A stretch of DNA of 64,000 nucleotides from CBDCGV01 sp965216955 (GTDB taxonomy: Bacteria > Bacteroidota > Bacteroidia > Chitinophagales > JADIYW01), in contig CBDCGV010000018.1 of the NCBI GenBank assembly GCA_965216955.1, positions 124,001 to 188,000 of the forward strand, written 5' to 3'. Numbering within the stretch: the stretch's first letter is position 1; each line of letters begins with the position of its first letter. A program made the position numbers and the translations under genes. The notes beneath the pieces were generated by a model. That model was not told the DNA's origin and ran no database searches. It was given only the letters and a program-made list of their open reading frames with translations. Positions 35,974-44,972 of the stretch are shown in pieces.

Positions 35974-37152
35974 ATGGAACAAAGAGTTGTTATAGGGCTT
36001 TCAGGAGGTGTTGATTCAAGTGTAGCAGCATATTTGCTTAAAAAGCAAGGTTATGATGTTATTGCCCTTTTTATGCGCAATTGGAATGATGAAAGCGTAA
36101 TTATTGACGATGAGTGTCCGTGGATAGAAGATAGTCAAGATGCACTTATGGTTGCTGAACAATTAGGCATTCCCTTTCAAACCATAGATTTAAGTGAGCA
36201 ATACAAAGCAAGGATTGTTAATTATATGTTTAAGGAGTATGAGCGTGGACGCACACCAAACCCTGATGTACTATGTAATAGAGAAATTAAATATGATGTG
36301 TTTCTCAAGCATGCGCTTTTATTAGGAGCATCATATGTTGCAACAGGACATTATTGTCGAAAAAGTACTTTTGAAAAGAATGGAAAAATATATCACCAAC
36401 TTTTGGCAGGAAAAGATACCAATAAAGATCAAAGTTATTTTTTATGTCAATTAAACCAAGAGCAATTAGCCAAAGCTATGTTTCCTATTGGCTCATTAAC
36501 GAAGCCTGAAGTCAGAAAAATTGCCAAAGAACTTGGATTAACCACAGCAAAGAAAAGAGATTCTCAAGGATTGTGTTTTGTTGGAAAAGTTAAACTTCCA
36601 GATTTTTTAAAGCAAAAATTAAAACCGAAGGAAGGCGATATCGTAGAAATTCCAAATACTTTTAACAAGTATGATGTAAATGTACTTGTTGAAAATTTAA
36701 ATGATTATACAAAGGCCCATCAATATAATTCCAAAGACGGAAAAATTGTGGGCAAACATAATGGTGCACATTATTTTACGGTTGGTCAGAGAAAAGGGTT
36801 AGCCGTTGGAGGAACGAAACAACCCCTATATGTTATTGCTACTGATACTATTGAAAACATAGTTTATGTTGGTAAGGGCGACAAGCACAAGGGACTGTAC
36901 AGAGATGGTTTATTTATACCTAATAAAGACATTCATTGGGTACGAGAAGACTTACAATTAAATACTAACGATTCAAGAGATTATTTAGTAAGGATAAGAT
37001 ATCGTCAACCACTATCTATAGCTAAACTAATAAAGAAGGAAGACGGTTTATATTTTATTTTTATGAATCCACAAAGAGGAGTTGCACCAGGTCAATTTGC
37101 CGTTTGGTATAACCAAGAAGAAGAATTAATTGGATCGGGAGTTATAGCTTAA
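35974..37152 (+). CDS. mnmA: tRNA 2-thiouridylase MnmA
   Basis: A 392-residue enzyme that thiolates U34 of tRNA Lys, Glu and Gln. The PP-loop GLSGGVDSS (8-16) binds ATP. The catalytic cysteine pair is C101 (NPDVLCNREIKYDVFL) and C201 (DSQGLCFVGK). The C-terminal beta-barrel contains HYFTVGQRKGL and PQRGVAPGQFAVWY. It is somewhat longer than the enterobacterial enzyme. A cysteine desulfurase at 51597-52718 is a candidate sulfur source. Confidence 0.95.
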   Translation: MEQRVVIGLSGGVDSSVAAYLLKKQGYDVIALFMRNWNDESVIIDDECPWIEDSQDALMVAEQLGIPFQTIDLSEQYKARIVNYMFKEYERGRTPNPDVLCNREIKYDVFLKHALLLGASYVATGHYCRKSTFEKNGKIYHQLLAGKDTNKDQSYFLCQLNQEQLAKAMFPIGSLTKPEVRKIAKELGLTTAKKRDSQGLCFVGKVKLPDFLKQKLKPKEGDIVEIPNTFNKYDVNVLVENLNDYTKAHQYNSKDGKIVGKHNGAHYFTVGQRKGLAVGGTKQPLYVIATDTIENIVYVGKGDKHKGLYRDGLFIPNKDIHWVREDLQLNTNDSRDYLVRIRYRQPLSIAKLIKKEDGLYFIFMNPQRGVAPGQFAVWYNQEEELIGSGVIA

Positions 37153-37187
37153 CTTATTTATCCTTATTTGGGAGAATAAATAGAAGA

Positions 37188-37412
37188 CTAATGATGACTT
37201 TCAAGCACTCTATCTTTTGCAAGCAAAATGCCCATTATTAAAGTAAGTGTGGCTACAAAATATGGGAAAAAAACTTTTGCCTCCTGCAAAGTCAATTTAT
37301 CAACGTTATGATATGGCAATACAACAGAACTGTTCAATAATACAAATGTGTTTACTATCAACACCGCTGAACTAGCCAAAATTAAAATCACACCGAAAAC
37401 CTTAGTAATCAT
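37188..37412 (-). CDS. Small two-pass membrane protein
   Basis: Not recognised. 74 residues with two hydrophobic segments (about 5-27 and 47-67) joined by a short polar loop. The codon use and hydrophobic layout look genuine rather than a shadow, and it fills the space between mnmA and galK. It could be transcribed alone; no function is suggested. Confidence 0.55.
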   Translation of the reverse strand: MITKVFGVILILASSAVLIVNTFVLLNSSVVLPYHNVDKLTLQEAKVFFPYFVATLTLIMGILLAKDRVLESHH

Positions 37413-37521
37413 CTTTAAACTTATTTAAGTTCAAAAGTAGGAAATATTTGTAATATCAAGATTAAATTTTAATCAACAACCGTTTCCAAATATGTGAAAA
37501 CATTAAGCGATAGAATACAAT

Positions 37522-38673
37522 TCAAATTGTCACCTCCCTTACCCCATCTGAAAATTCTACTTGATATATATCTAACTTACAATCTGTATGTTGTTCATAT
37601 TTTCTTTTCAAATAAGCCTCAAAGGCATTTAAACCAGATTTTTCTACCAAAGCAATACAACATCCTCCAAATCCCGCACCGATCATCCTTGCCCCCAAAC
37701 AAGCACTTGCTTTTGTAGCATACTCAACTATAATGTCTAACTCTTCACAACTAACTTCAAAATCATTCGCCAACGAAGCATGAGATGCTGTTAACAACCT
37801 ACCTAAGCTCAAATCATCTCCCTTTTCCATAGCAAAAACAGTAGCTTCTACCCTATTTTGTTCAGTCAAAACATGTTTAGCCCGAATATATTCGATGTCA
37901 TCTTCTAAATAAGCTAGTGCCGTTGGGTTAACGGTGCATAAATTTTCTGCAGAACTGAACGCTTGAATAGATTGAAGTGCTTTTTCGCATTCAATGCGTC
38001 GATCATTGTATCGTGATTCTGTTAAGGACCTAGATTTATTAGAATTTATAATCAAAAACTGATGTGTCTCTGAAACAAATGGGATGGATTCAAATGTCAG
38101 ATCAGTACAATCTAACAATAAAGCACTGTCTTTCTTCCCTAATGCAACTGCAAACTGATCCATAATGCCACAATTTACACCCACATAATTGTTTTCTACA
38201 TATTGAGCATCTAAAGCTAACTGCTTCCTATTGCTGGCATAAAATTGTTGATTAAAAACATATCCAATTAAACACTCTAACGCTGCCGACGAAGAAAGCC
38301 CAGCTCCAATCGGAAGGTCGCTTTTGATATATATATACTTCCCTTTTATGCGCACGCCTTTTGATTTCAAAAGCCACAACATCCCTTTGATATAGTTTAC
38401 CCATAAATCAGCCGTTCGGTTTTCTAAATTCTCATGAAGATCAATTAATATCTTCTTATTATACTTATATGAAAAGACTTCTACCTCATCTTTTTCATTT
38501 TCAGCAACTAAACAAGTAATTCCCAAATTTATAGCGGCAGGTAAAACATGTCCCCCATTGTAATCAATATGTTCTCCAATTATATTAATACGACCCGGAG
38601 AAAAAAAAGCTTTTTGAGGAGACTTCTTAAAAACTTCTACGAAAGCAGCAACCATATCTTTTGGAGTAAACAT
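37522..38673 (-). CDS. galK: Galactokinase
   Basis: A 383-residue GHMP kinase phosphorylating galactose. All three motifs are seen: SPGRINIIGEHIDYNGG (25-41, galactokinase signature), PIGAGLSSSAALE (121-133, ATP-binding), and GARMIGAGFGGCCIAL near 330. The catalytic aspartate lies in GIMDQFAVALG. galT and galE are not nearby. It diverges over 105 bp from the gamma carbonic anhydrase gene. Confidence 0.94.
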   Translation of the reverse strand: MFTPKDMVAAFVEVFKKSPQKAFFSPGRINIIGEHIDYNGGHVLPAAINLGITCLVAENEKDEVEVFSYKYNKKILIDLHENLENRTADLWVNYIKGMLWLLKSKGVRIKGKYIYIKSDLPIGAGLSSSAALECLIGYVFNQQFYASNRKQLALDAQYVENNYVGVNCGIMDQFAVALGKKDSALLLDCTDLTFESIPFVSETHQFLIINSNKSRSLTESRYNDRRIECEKALQSIQAFSSAENLCTVNPTALAYLEDDIEYIRAKHVLTEQNRVEATVFAMEKGDDLSLGRLLTASHASLANDFEVSCEELDIIVEYATKASACLGARMIGAGFGGCCIALVEKSGLNAFEAYLKRKYEQHTDCKLDIYQVEFSDGVREVTI

Positions 38674-38778
38674 TGCACTAAGGTATTTTGATTTTTTTAG
38701 TTAAAAAACTCGATTTTATTTTAATTTTTAATCTTATTTAATTGAAAGTACTTTAATATCTTAGTACAAATCATTTTT

Positions 38779-39291
38779 ATGAATAATCATCAAGTGAAAC
38801 TTCAGAAACAAATCAAAATTGGATCAGAAGTATTTATTGCTGATACTGCGCGAGTATTAGGAAATGTTGAATTGGGAAATCAAGTTTCTGTATGGTTTAG
38901 CGCCGTAATTCGAGCTGACTTAGACAAAATTACAATTGGTGAAAGAACGAATGTTCAAGATGGAGTTATTATGCACGTAGATCATGGAAAACCTATTAAT
39001 ATAGGTAAAAGCAATGTCATTGGGCATGGTGCGATTCTTCATGGATGTACCATTGGAGATCATAGTTTAATTGGAATGCGAGCTACTATTTTAAATGGAG
39101 CAAAAATTGGTAAAGGTTGTATTATAGGGGCACATGCTTTAGTTAAGGAAAATATGATTGTACCTGATTATTCAATGGTGTTGGGGACCCCGGGAAAAAT
39201 TGTTAAACAATTGCCCCCAACAGTCACTCAAGGAATAGAAATGGGTGTGCTGGAATATATTAAAGAAGCCAAGAAGTATCTACAGATATAG
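38779..39291 (+). CDS. Gamma carbonic anhydrase family protein
   Basis: A 170-residue left-handed beta-helix protein. Hexapeptide repeats run throughout, and the zinc-binding histidines H66 (IMHVDH), H83 and H88 (IGHGAILHGC) are all present, as is QDGVIMH. Active members hydrate CO2; many are of uncertain activity. It is cytoplasmic. A weak TATCTTAG box lies upstream, differing from the consensus at one base. Confidence 0.88.
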   Translation: MNNHQVKLQKQIKIGSEVFIADTARVLGNVELGNQVSVWFSAVIRADLDKITIGERTNVQDGVIMHVDHGKPINIGKSNVIGHGAILHGCTIGDHSLIGMRATILNGAKIGKGCIIGAHALVKENMIVPDYSMVLGTPGKIVKQLPPTVTQGIEMGVLEYIKEAKKYLQI

Positions 39292-39361
39292 ACAATTTTG
39301 CAGAAGACAAACTTGTGATAGAAAAATATATCTTTATTCCTCTTTACAGAAAACAAACATT

Positions 39362-40168
39362 ATGAAAAATATTTTACTAAGCGGTATCCTTTTCTTCTTT
39401 TTTATAAATTATGCTTTCTCACAAGTTTATAAAGCTGATCGTCCACATCAAATCATTACTGGAGAAATTATTCCAGAAAAAACTTTTGCCGTAGAAAGTG
39501 GCATTTCAGCTTTAATAATGGATAAAAACAATTATTCCTTTAATTACAACACTACTCACCTTAGATTAGGAATGATGCCTTTAATGGAAATGACTGCCTC
39601 TTTTAGTATTCCAGCTATTTATTTTAAACCAACCAAATATCATAATGCAGGTATTGCTTCTCCAAGAATTGGAGCAAAAATTTATATGAAACAAAAAAGT
39701 GAAGATTCTAAATCGTCTCTTATCTTCTTTTTCGATGCTAGTGTAAATATTGGAACAAATGATTTTAAGGATTCAAAAGTACTTCCGCAGTTTAGAGTTG
39801 CGATGGATATTGATGTTAATGAGCGAACAAATTTAATTTTGAATTATGGGTTGAGATGGTTAGAAAATCAAGCTATAATTGATGAAGAAGATAATCCTGC
39901 TATTGATCATTTCCTCGTTGCTGGAGGAATGATTAGTAATGAAGTAAAAGAAAAACTTAAATTATTTGCTGAATTTATTGCACAAGTTAAACACAATGAC
40001 TTAAAGCAAGACTACCGAATTAATGGCGGTTTTATATATAATCTAAAAGACAATATCCAAATTGATTTCTCTGCAGGGGCAGGTCTTTCACCAAATAGTT
40101 CTAGAGGCAACATTAATATTGGGTTTGCTGGCTTATGGCCAAAGAAAAACATTCCAAATCTAGAATAA
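39362..40168 (+). CDS. Outer-membrane beta-barrel protein, PF13557-like (phenol-degradation MetA type)
   Basis: A 268-residue protein starting at the ATG at 39362, where a clear signal peptide begins (ends YAFSQ); a longer frame reading back to 39245 would overlap the preceding gene. YKADRPHQIITGEIIPEKTFAVESG and alternating strands such as HLRLGMMPLMEMTASFSIP and GLRWLENQ are typical of the transporter/MetA-pathway outer-membrane family. It may form a channel or be a structural barrel. Function is not clear. Confidence 0.72.
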   Translation: MKNILLSGILFFFFINYAFSQVYKADRPHQIITGEIIPEKTFAVESGISALIMDKNNYSFNYNTTHLRLGMMPLMEMTASFSIPAIYFKPTKYHNAGIASPRIGAKIYMKQKSEDSKSSLIFFFDASVNIGTNDFKDSKVLPQFRVAMDIDVNERTNLILNYGLRWLENQAIIDEEDNPAIDHFLVAGGMISNEVKEKLKLFAEFIAQVKHNDLKQDYRINGGFIYNLKDNIQIDFSAGAGLSPNSSRGNINIGFAGLWPKKNIPNLE

Positions 40169-40218
40169 TCTCCTTCTAAAATATTTACTCAAGAAAAAGT
40201 AACACTATCAATGGATAA

Positions 40219-41580
40219 TTAAACCTCTCTTTTCTTAAAGCGTACTTTGAAATTCTCATCTGGCCCAGGAGTAGGCAATGCACTAATTTTAAGTTTGTAA
40301 TTTGGTGGTGATAATTCAAAATCGCAATAATGAGCAACATATCCCATTATCAAAATAGTAGCAACCTCATTTAATCTCATCCCTAAACATTTATGGGCCC
40401 CTAAACCATAAGGACTATGAGCAGCTTTCTTTTTATGTTCCTCTCTTCCTTTAGTATACCTATCAATATCAAACTTGTAGGGATCAGGATAAATGTCTTC
40501 CATAAAATGAGCTACACCTTGTGCCATATATATATCTTGTCCCTCCTCAATTAAACAACCACCAAACTCAAAATCTTTAGCCGCTGTTCGATGAACCACA
40601 GGTGCCACATTGTATCTCCTAAGTGTCTCTAAAACAGTGTTTAACATTACTTCCCAAGTACGCAACGACTTCATATCAATTGGCTCTCCAGATGTAAAAT
40701 GTGGATCAACTTCAGCTCTGACACGCTCCAAAACATCTGGATTATCAATTAGTGCCCAAAGAATATTTGAACAATTATTTGCAACAGTATCAATTCCAGC
40801 AAAAAAAGGTCCTACAATAGCAAACCTTAACTCGTCTTTATTGAGATTTAGCTCACCCTCTTTAAAAGCCAACATTAAATCATCAATTAGATCAGGTTCA
40901 GCACTATGATCTCTATCTTTATGACTATCCCAAACGGTATCACTAAACTCCTGTACTACCTTTTTAGCTTTTATAAACTTGGGGTCTTTCAACATTATTT
41001 TGGGCCACATTTTAACAACGTGAACATTCAAAAGAACTCTTAGATAATATATTAAGTGTGGAGTAATTTCCTTTCCCGGATTAATTCCTGTTGTTAGGTT
41101 TCCGAGTAATTCAACAACCGCATGTTTAAAATAATTAACAACACCTACCCTAGGTTTACTAATAGCCTCCTCCAAAATTTTCTTGGTTATATCTATAGTT
41201 TGCTGTTCTTTTCCCATCAAAACATGTGGAGAATATCCGCGCATCATTATCTTTCTCAATTTACCATGTTCTTTTCCATCAAGGGAGACTAAAGATTTTT
41301 CTGCATTTACTTCCATTGAAAAAGGGCGCCATACATCTTCACTTTTTAAAACGTCATTTGCATGGCGTGATAAAAATTGATTGGCCTCTAAGCCCGCCAT
41401 TACAACAATTTCATCATACAGTGTTTTTATTCTAAAAACGCTACCATATTTTTTGTAGCTGTCAATTAAAAACTCTAAGGTATCTGTAGCTAATTCATAT
41501 GTATTCCCTAAAATTGGGAATCCCTTCACTAATGGTGGTTTTCTAGTCGTCAATTTTGTTTTTGGATAAACTGTCTCCAT
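40219..41580 (-). CDS. Cytochrome P450
   Basis: A 453-residue haem monooxygenase. The I-helix AGIDT (261-265), K-helix ETLR (318-321) and haem-thiolate loop YGLGAHKCLG with C398 are all present. No membrane anchor is evident. It hydroxylates a hydrophobic substrate using oxygen and reducing partners not found nearby. It follows the FadL-like gene by 34 bp in the same direction, so uptake of the substrate through the outer membrane and its oxidation may be linked. Confidence 0.92.
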   Translation of the reverse strand: METVYPKTKLTTRKPPLVKGFPILGNTYELATDTLEFLIDSYKKYGSVFRIKTLYDEIVVMAGLEANQFLSRHANDVLKSEDVWRPFSMEVNAEKSLVSLDGKEHGKLRKIMMRGYSPHVLMGKEQQTIDITKKILEEAISKPRVGVVNYFKHAVVELLGNLTTGINPGKEITPHLIYYLRVLLNVHVVKMWPKIMLKDPKFIKAKKVVQEFSDTVWDSHKDRDHSAEPDLIDDLMLAFKEGELNLNKDELRFAIVGPFFAGIDTVANNCSNILWALIDNPDVLERVRAEVDPHFTSGEPIDMKSLRTWEVMLNTVLETLRRYNVAPVVHRTAAKDFEFGGCLIEEGQDIYMAQGVAHFMEDIYPDPYKFDIDRYTKGREEHKKKAAHSPYGLGAHKCLGMRLNEVATILIMGYVAHYCDFELSPPNYKLKISALPTPGPDENFKVRFKKREV

Positions 41581-41614
41581 CTCTTAAATTTTATTTGGGT
41601 ATCCATAAATATAA

Positions 41615-43159
41615 TTACATATTTCCATCTTCGATATCACTATTTGTATCATCCTTATTCCTCTCCTTTTTAGGAAAATGAAAATTTGCTCCAACACTAA
41701 AAATAAAGGTTTTACTGTGAACTTCAAAAGGAACTTTTGTCGTAATATTATCTTCAAACCCTGGAACAAACCCCCCGAGTACTGATTGTGTCTTATAAAA
41801 AGTCATTTTGGGATAAAAAGTGTTCCACACTCCAAATTCTATCTCCACTTTAGGGTTAATTTCATAGGCCGCCCCAAATGCTAAGGAATGAGATGGAATA
41901 TAATAATTTACCTCTGTATGATAAGTGTCATCAGCATTTAATGTGTTAAAAGTGTATCCCATACTAAGTTTAAGTGGTTTAATAGGACTATATTGGAAAG
42001 CCACATTAAATTCCATTTGATTTCCTTTCAATTGCTTTTCCCTTCCTTGCCATCTCGCTCTGGTATAAAAACTCATTCTATGTCCAACCGATAGCATAAA
42101 CTTCTCCGATTGTTTATAACGAAAGCCAATTGCATACATTCCAGGGACATCTGCTGTTTGTATAGAATCTTCTACATAGATTCCTCCACCATCTTTTCCG
42201 TTATTGATTGTAGTGGTTAGTTCGACATTAGTCCTTGGCTCTGTCTTAAATCCGATAAAAAATTTGTCTTTCCAATCAAAGTTTATTCCAATAATTGGAG
42301 TTATACCATAGCCACTTTGCAAAATATCAATATCTCTATTTACTAAAAGATCTTCGAAAAGGGTTGCAGCAAAATTAAGAAGTCCTAGTTGAGTCTCTCC
42401 AATTCCACCTCCATCACCTATTGATGCTTCCTTTTCAGCAATTCCTCTATTTAAATAATCAAGTGGATCTTGTACACCTCCATTTGTTGGAGCATCAATG
42501 GTAATATTATTAAAGAACCCTTGGGCTTGTATTCTATAAATTAATGCTCTAACACCTAACGAAAAAGAAAGAAAATCTACAGGTTTGTAAGAAACCCCCA
42601 TCTGAAAAGCAGGAGTATAAGCAAATCCTTCAAAGAAAAAATCGTAATCATAATCCTCGATTGTTGCATAATTAGGCATCCCTGCCAAATCAAAAAGTAA
42701 ATTTAGCGCAGGGGGAACATCTGCTATTGCTAGCTCTCCAGAAGGCAAATTATTATACGCTAATCCTCCTCCTCCTCCGACAACCATAGTTCCAAAGTAA
42801 AAAGCCACTTTTTTATGCTTATAGGCCATATATACAGAAGGATATATATAATTTGACAAAATTGACCCATACTGATTTTGACCATTCCTTAAATTAAAAT
42901 ATGAAACATCAATCTCATTACTAATCTTCTGAATCTGATTGCTAAAATGCAAGTGAAACCCCTCCTCTAAACTTGTTAGCCCTGCCGGATTGTAGTAAAC
43001 AGCATCTATCTCTTGGCTAGACTCTCTAGATGGGTATCTAAAAAAAGTTGAACTTAAAGTAGGAATAGAATAAATATTCACCTGTTGATCCGGAGACTGT
43101 GCCACAGCATTTGAAAGTTCAACAATTATTAAAATCGTAAGTAGTACTGCTCTCCTCAA
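41615..43159 (-). CDS. FadL-like outer-membrane hydrophobic-compound transporter
   Basis: A 514-residue protein with signal peptide (1-20). VYYNPAGL (about 53-60) and the ensuing strands are the OmpP1/FadL/TodX hallmark, and the barrel ends KTFIFSVGANFHF before a short charged tail. Such proteins let fatty acids or hydrocarbons cross the outer membrane. It is directly upstream of the P450 gene. The glycine-rich VVGGGGGLAYNN near 120 is typical of a loop in this family. Confidence 0.82.
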   Translation of the reverse strand: MRRAVLLTILIIVELSNAVAQSPDQQVNIYSIPTLSSTFFRYPSRESSQEIDAVYYNPAGLTSLEEGFHLHFSNQIQKISNEIDVSYFNLRNGQNQYGSILSNYIYPSVYMAYKHKKVAFYFGTMVVGGGGGLAYNNLPSGELAIADVPPALNLLFDLAGMPNYATIEDYDYDFFFEGFAYTPAFQMGVSYKPVDFLSFSLGVRALIYRIQAQGFFNNITIDAPTNGGVQDPLDYLNRGIAEKEASIGDGGGIGETQLGLLNFAATLFEDLLVNRDIDILQSGYGITPIIGINFDWKDKFFIGFKTEPRTNVELTTTINNGKDGGGIYVEDSIQTADVPGMYAIGFRYKQSEKFMLSVGHRMSFYTRARWQGREKQLKGNQMEFNVAFQYSPIKPLKLSMGYTFNTLNADDTYHTEVNYYIPSHSLAFGAAYEINPKVEIEFGVWNTFYPKMTFYKTQSVLGGFVPGFEDNITTKVPFEVHSKTFIFSVGANFHFPKKERNKDDTNSDIEDGNM

Positions 43160-43310
43160 TTTATGTCCATAATTTTATTCTTACATCCAATTCAAATAGG
43201 ATTTTTAAAAAAGTAGATGTATTGCTTTAAGATAAAATTTTTATTTCAATGTTATCACTTAAATAACAACCCATAGAATTATGGACTGCCTTTAATTAAC
43301 TGAAATCAAT

Positions 43311-43520
43311 TCAAAACTCAGATTCTACTTTTCTAATTTTTAATTCCAAATGGATCAAAAAAGCGATCATTCCAAAAAAAACAATTAGCATAATTGCTAT
43401 TACAGCATTGATTTTTTGATCCCCCACCAACATTCTCTCTACATTTTCTTGTGCATTTACAATACTAGTAGTCAAGAATAATATACCAATGATAAGTAAG
43501 CTCCTTTTATAATTCACCAT
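43311..43520 (-). CDS. ccmD: CcmD family protein
   Basis: A 69-residue protein with a signal-like first hydrophobic segment and a second membrane segment (about 40-58, VIAIMLIVFFGMIAFLIHLELKIRKVE). Small proteins of this form sit after ccmC in Bacteroidota and stabilise the haem exporter CcmABC. The gene overlaps ccmC by 14 bp. Assignment rests on position and layout. Confidence 0.75.
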   Translation of the reverse strand: MVNYKRSLLIIGILFLTTSIVNAQENVERMLVGDQKINAVIAIMLIVFFGMIAFLIHLELKIRKVESEF

Positions 43521-44178
43521 CTATCTTTAATTGTCTTATTTTTTCAATTCTAACTCCAATTGTTGTTATCCAGAACGCCATTAAGATCCAACCTAAAACC
43601 GCAGGGTAAAAAACTATTCTCAATGAATTCTCAAGATCATAACTACTAAACCCTGGATTTCCACCATTTCCAGGATGTAAGGACGCTTGGGTAATACGTG
43701 GAATTACATTAATCAATACCATATACATCACAAATGCAAAAATATTGTAAACAGCAGCATATCGTGCTTTTGCTCGTTCATCATCTAAAGATCCTCTCAA
43801 AATAAAATATGCGGCATAAATCAATAAACCAGCTGCGGCACCATTTAATTTAACTTCTTGAAAAACCCACCAAGCCCCCCAAGTTACTTTAGCCCATATC
43901 ATTCCTGTTAAAATACCTAATATCCCAAACCAAAAACCGACTTTAGCTGCTTGACAAGCCCAAATATCATTTTTTATTTTGTTGGAAGACAGATATAATA
44001 AACTATGAATAAGTGAAGCCAGCATTATTACCATCATGGCGAACCACATTGGTACATGAAAGTATAAATTACGAATGGATTGTTCCAAAATAGCCATCTC
44101 AGGAACCTCTCCTTTTAGTCCCCAAACTATTGAGTAAACAATTAGCAATACGGATAATATTTTCCACCAATGCTTCAT
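43507..44178 (-). CDS. ccmC: Haem exporter/delivery protein CcmC
   Basis: A 223-residue membrane protein counted from ATG at 44178 (MKHWWKILS); a longer frame from 44262 overlaps ccmB and is less likely. It has about six membrane helices and the WGAWWVFQEVKLN tryptophan-rich haem-binding motif near residue 100, with flanking histidines HVPMWFAMM (about 40) and LHPGN. CcmC loads haem onto CcmE for cytochrome c maturation. It starts 5 bp after ccmB ends. Confidence 0.9.
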   Translation of the reverse strand: MKHWWKILSVLLIVYSIVWGLKGEVPEMAILEQSIRNLYFHVPMWFAMMVIMLASLIHSLLYLSSNKIKNDIWACQAAKVGFWFGILGILTGMIWAKVTWGAWWVFQEVKLNGAAAGLLIYAAYFILRGSLDDERAKARYAAVYNIFAFVMYMVLINVIPRITQASLHPGNGGNPGFSSYDLENSLRIVFYPAVLGWILMAFWITTIGVRIEKIRQLKIDGEL

Positions 44179-44183
44179 CCAAC

Positions 44184-44834
44184 TTATTCGCGCCAAATAT
44201 ATGGAAATAATATCAGCGACAGTAACACTGTAATCAAGTCTAAAACCCCAAGTGCCCACCAAGCGCTATAAAAGCCTTCCAATTTTATATCTACTAAAAG
44301 ACTTTTAGATATACTTATTAATATTAAGATACATGGTATTATTACAGGTAATCCCAAAATAGCCAATAGCACTAAGTTTTTGCTCTTTGCACTAATGGCA
44401 GATAGAAGTGTAAAAACATTACTTAAACCAAATACCCCTAAAACAATAAGCAAGTACCATTGAAATGATTGCTCAAATATGTTTCCTAAAAAGAGCATAA
44501 ACGCCACAGAACCAAGAACACCTAATACCATCGCAATAAAAAAACTATATAAAAGCTTACTAACAATGATTTGCAATGGACTGCAAATAGACCTTAAATA
44601 GTAAAAATGTCTTTCTGCATCATCATTAAAAGAGAGCAATGAAATGTTGATTAAAGAAAAACTGATTATAATCCAATATAGCGCTATCCAAGTTGAATCG
44701 TCAATCACCCCTTCAAAAGAGAGGTAAGTAATAAAAACAGAGACTAGAACATAAACACAAATACTCGCCAATACAGATTTATTTCTCCAATCTCTTGAAA
44801 AATCTTTAAGCACCAATTGAACTATTTTAGTCAT
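44184..44834 (-). CDS. ccmB: Haem exporter permease CcmB
   Basis: A 216-residue six-helix membrane protein, taking the ATG at 44834. The longer frame from 44894 includes the promoter box, so it is not the true start. VLKDFSRDWRNKSVLASICVYVL at the N-terminus and DDAERHFYYLRSICSPLQIIVSKLLYSFFIAMVLGVLGS in the middle mark CcmB, the membrane partner of the CcmA ATPase. CcmA is not in the window. Length matches the 220-residue norm. Confidence 0.88.
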   Translation of the reverse strand: MTKIVQLVLKDFSRDWRNKSVLASICVYVLVSVFITYLSFEGVIDDSTWIALYWIIISFSLINISLLSFNDDAERHFYYLRSICSPLQIIVSKLLYSFFIAMVLGVLGSVAFMLFLGNIFEQSFQWYLLIVLGVFGLSNVFTLLSAISAKSKNLVLLAILGLPVIIPCILILISISKSLLVDIKLEGFYSAWWALGVLDLITVLLSLILFPYIWRE

Positions 44835-44844
44835 AAGCTTTGTG

Positions 44845-44852
44845 CAAATATA
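44845..44852 (-). promoter_or_regulatory. TAnnTTTG -7 promoter box of ccmB
   Basis: On the minus strand TATATTTG stands 10 bases before the ATG at 44834, with a TTG 23 bases further upstream. It fits the Bacteroidota consensus and fixes the ccmB start, because a start at 44894 would lie upstream of it. Confidence 0.5.
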
Positions 44853-44949
44853 AAATGGTTTAAACAACCTTTGGTCAAGCATTAAATAAAGCACACAAGT
44901 TTATTAAAATAAAAGTCGTTTTGGATGTTTTATTTCATTCTTCAGGTTT

Positions 44950-44957
44950 TATATTTG
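44950..44957 (+). promoter_or_regulatory. TAnnTTTG -7 promoter box of the biotin carboxylase gene
   Basis: TATATTTG ends 15 bases before the ATG at 44973 and faces the ccmB box in the 138-bp divergent region. It matches the consensus exactly. Confidence 0.5.
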
Positions 44958-44972
44958 GTCTTTGAATAGATT

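Noticed and set aside
36601..36720. Insertion or break in mnmA, which is longer than usual
   Set aside because: The frame and both catalytic cysteines are intact and the extra residues fall in a variable linker.
39245..39361. N-terminal extension of the outer-membrane protein at 39362
   Set aside because: It overlaps the carbonic anhydrase gene and would place a clear signal peptide 39 residues inside the protein.
44835..44894. N-terminal extension of ccmB
   Set aside because: The promoter box lies within it and the shorter form has the normal CcmB length.
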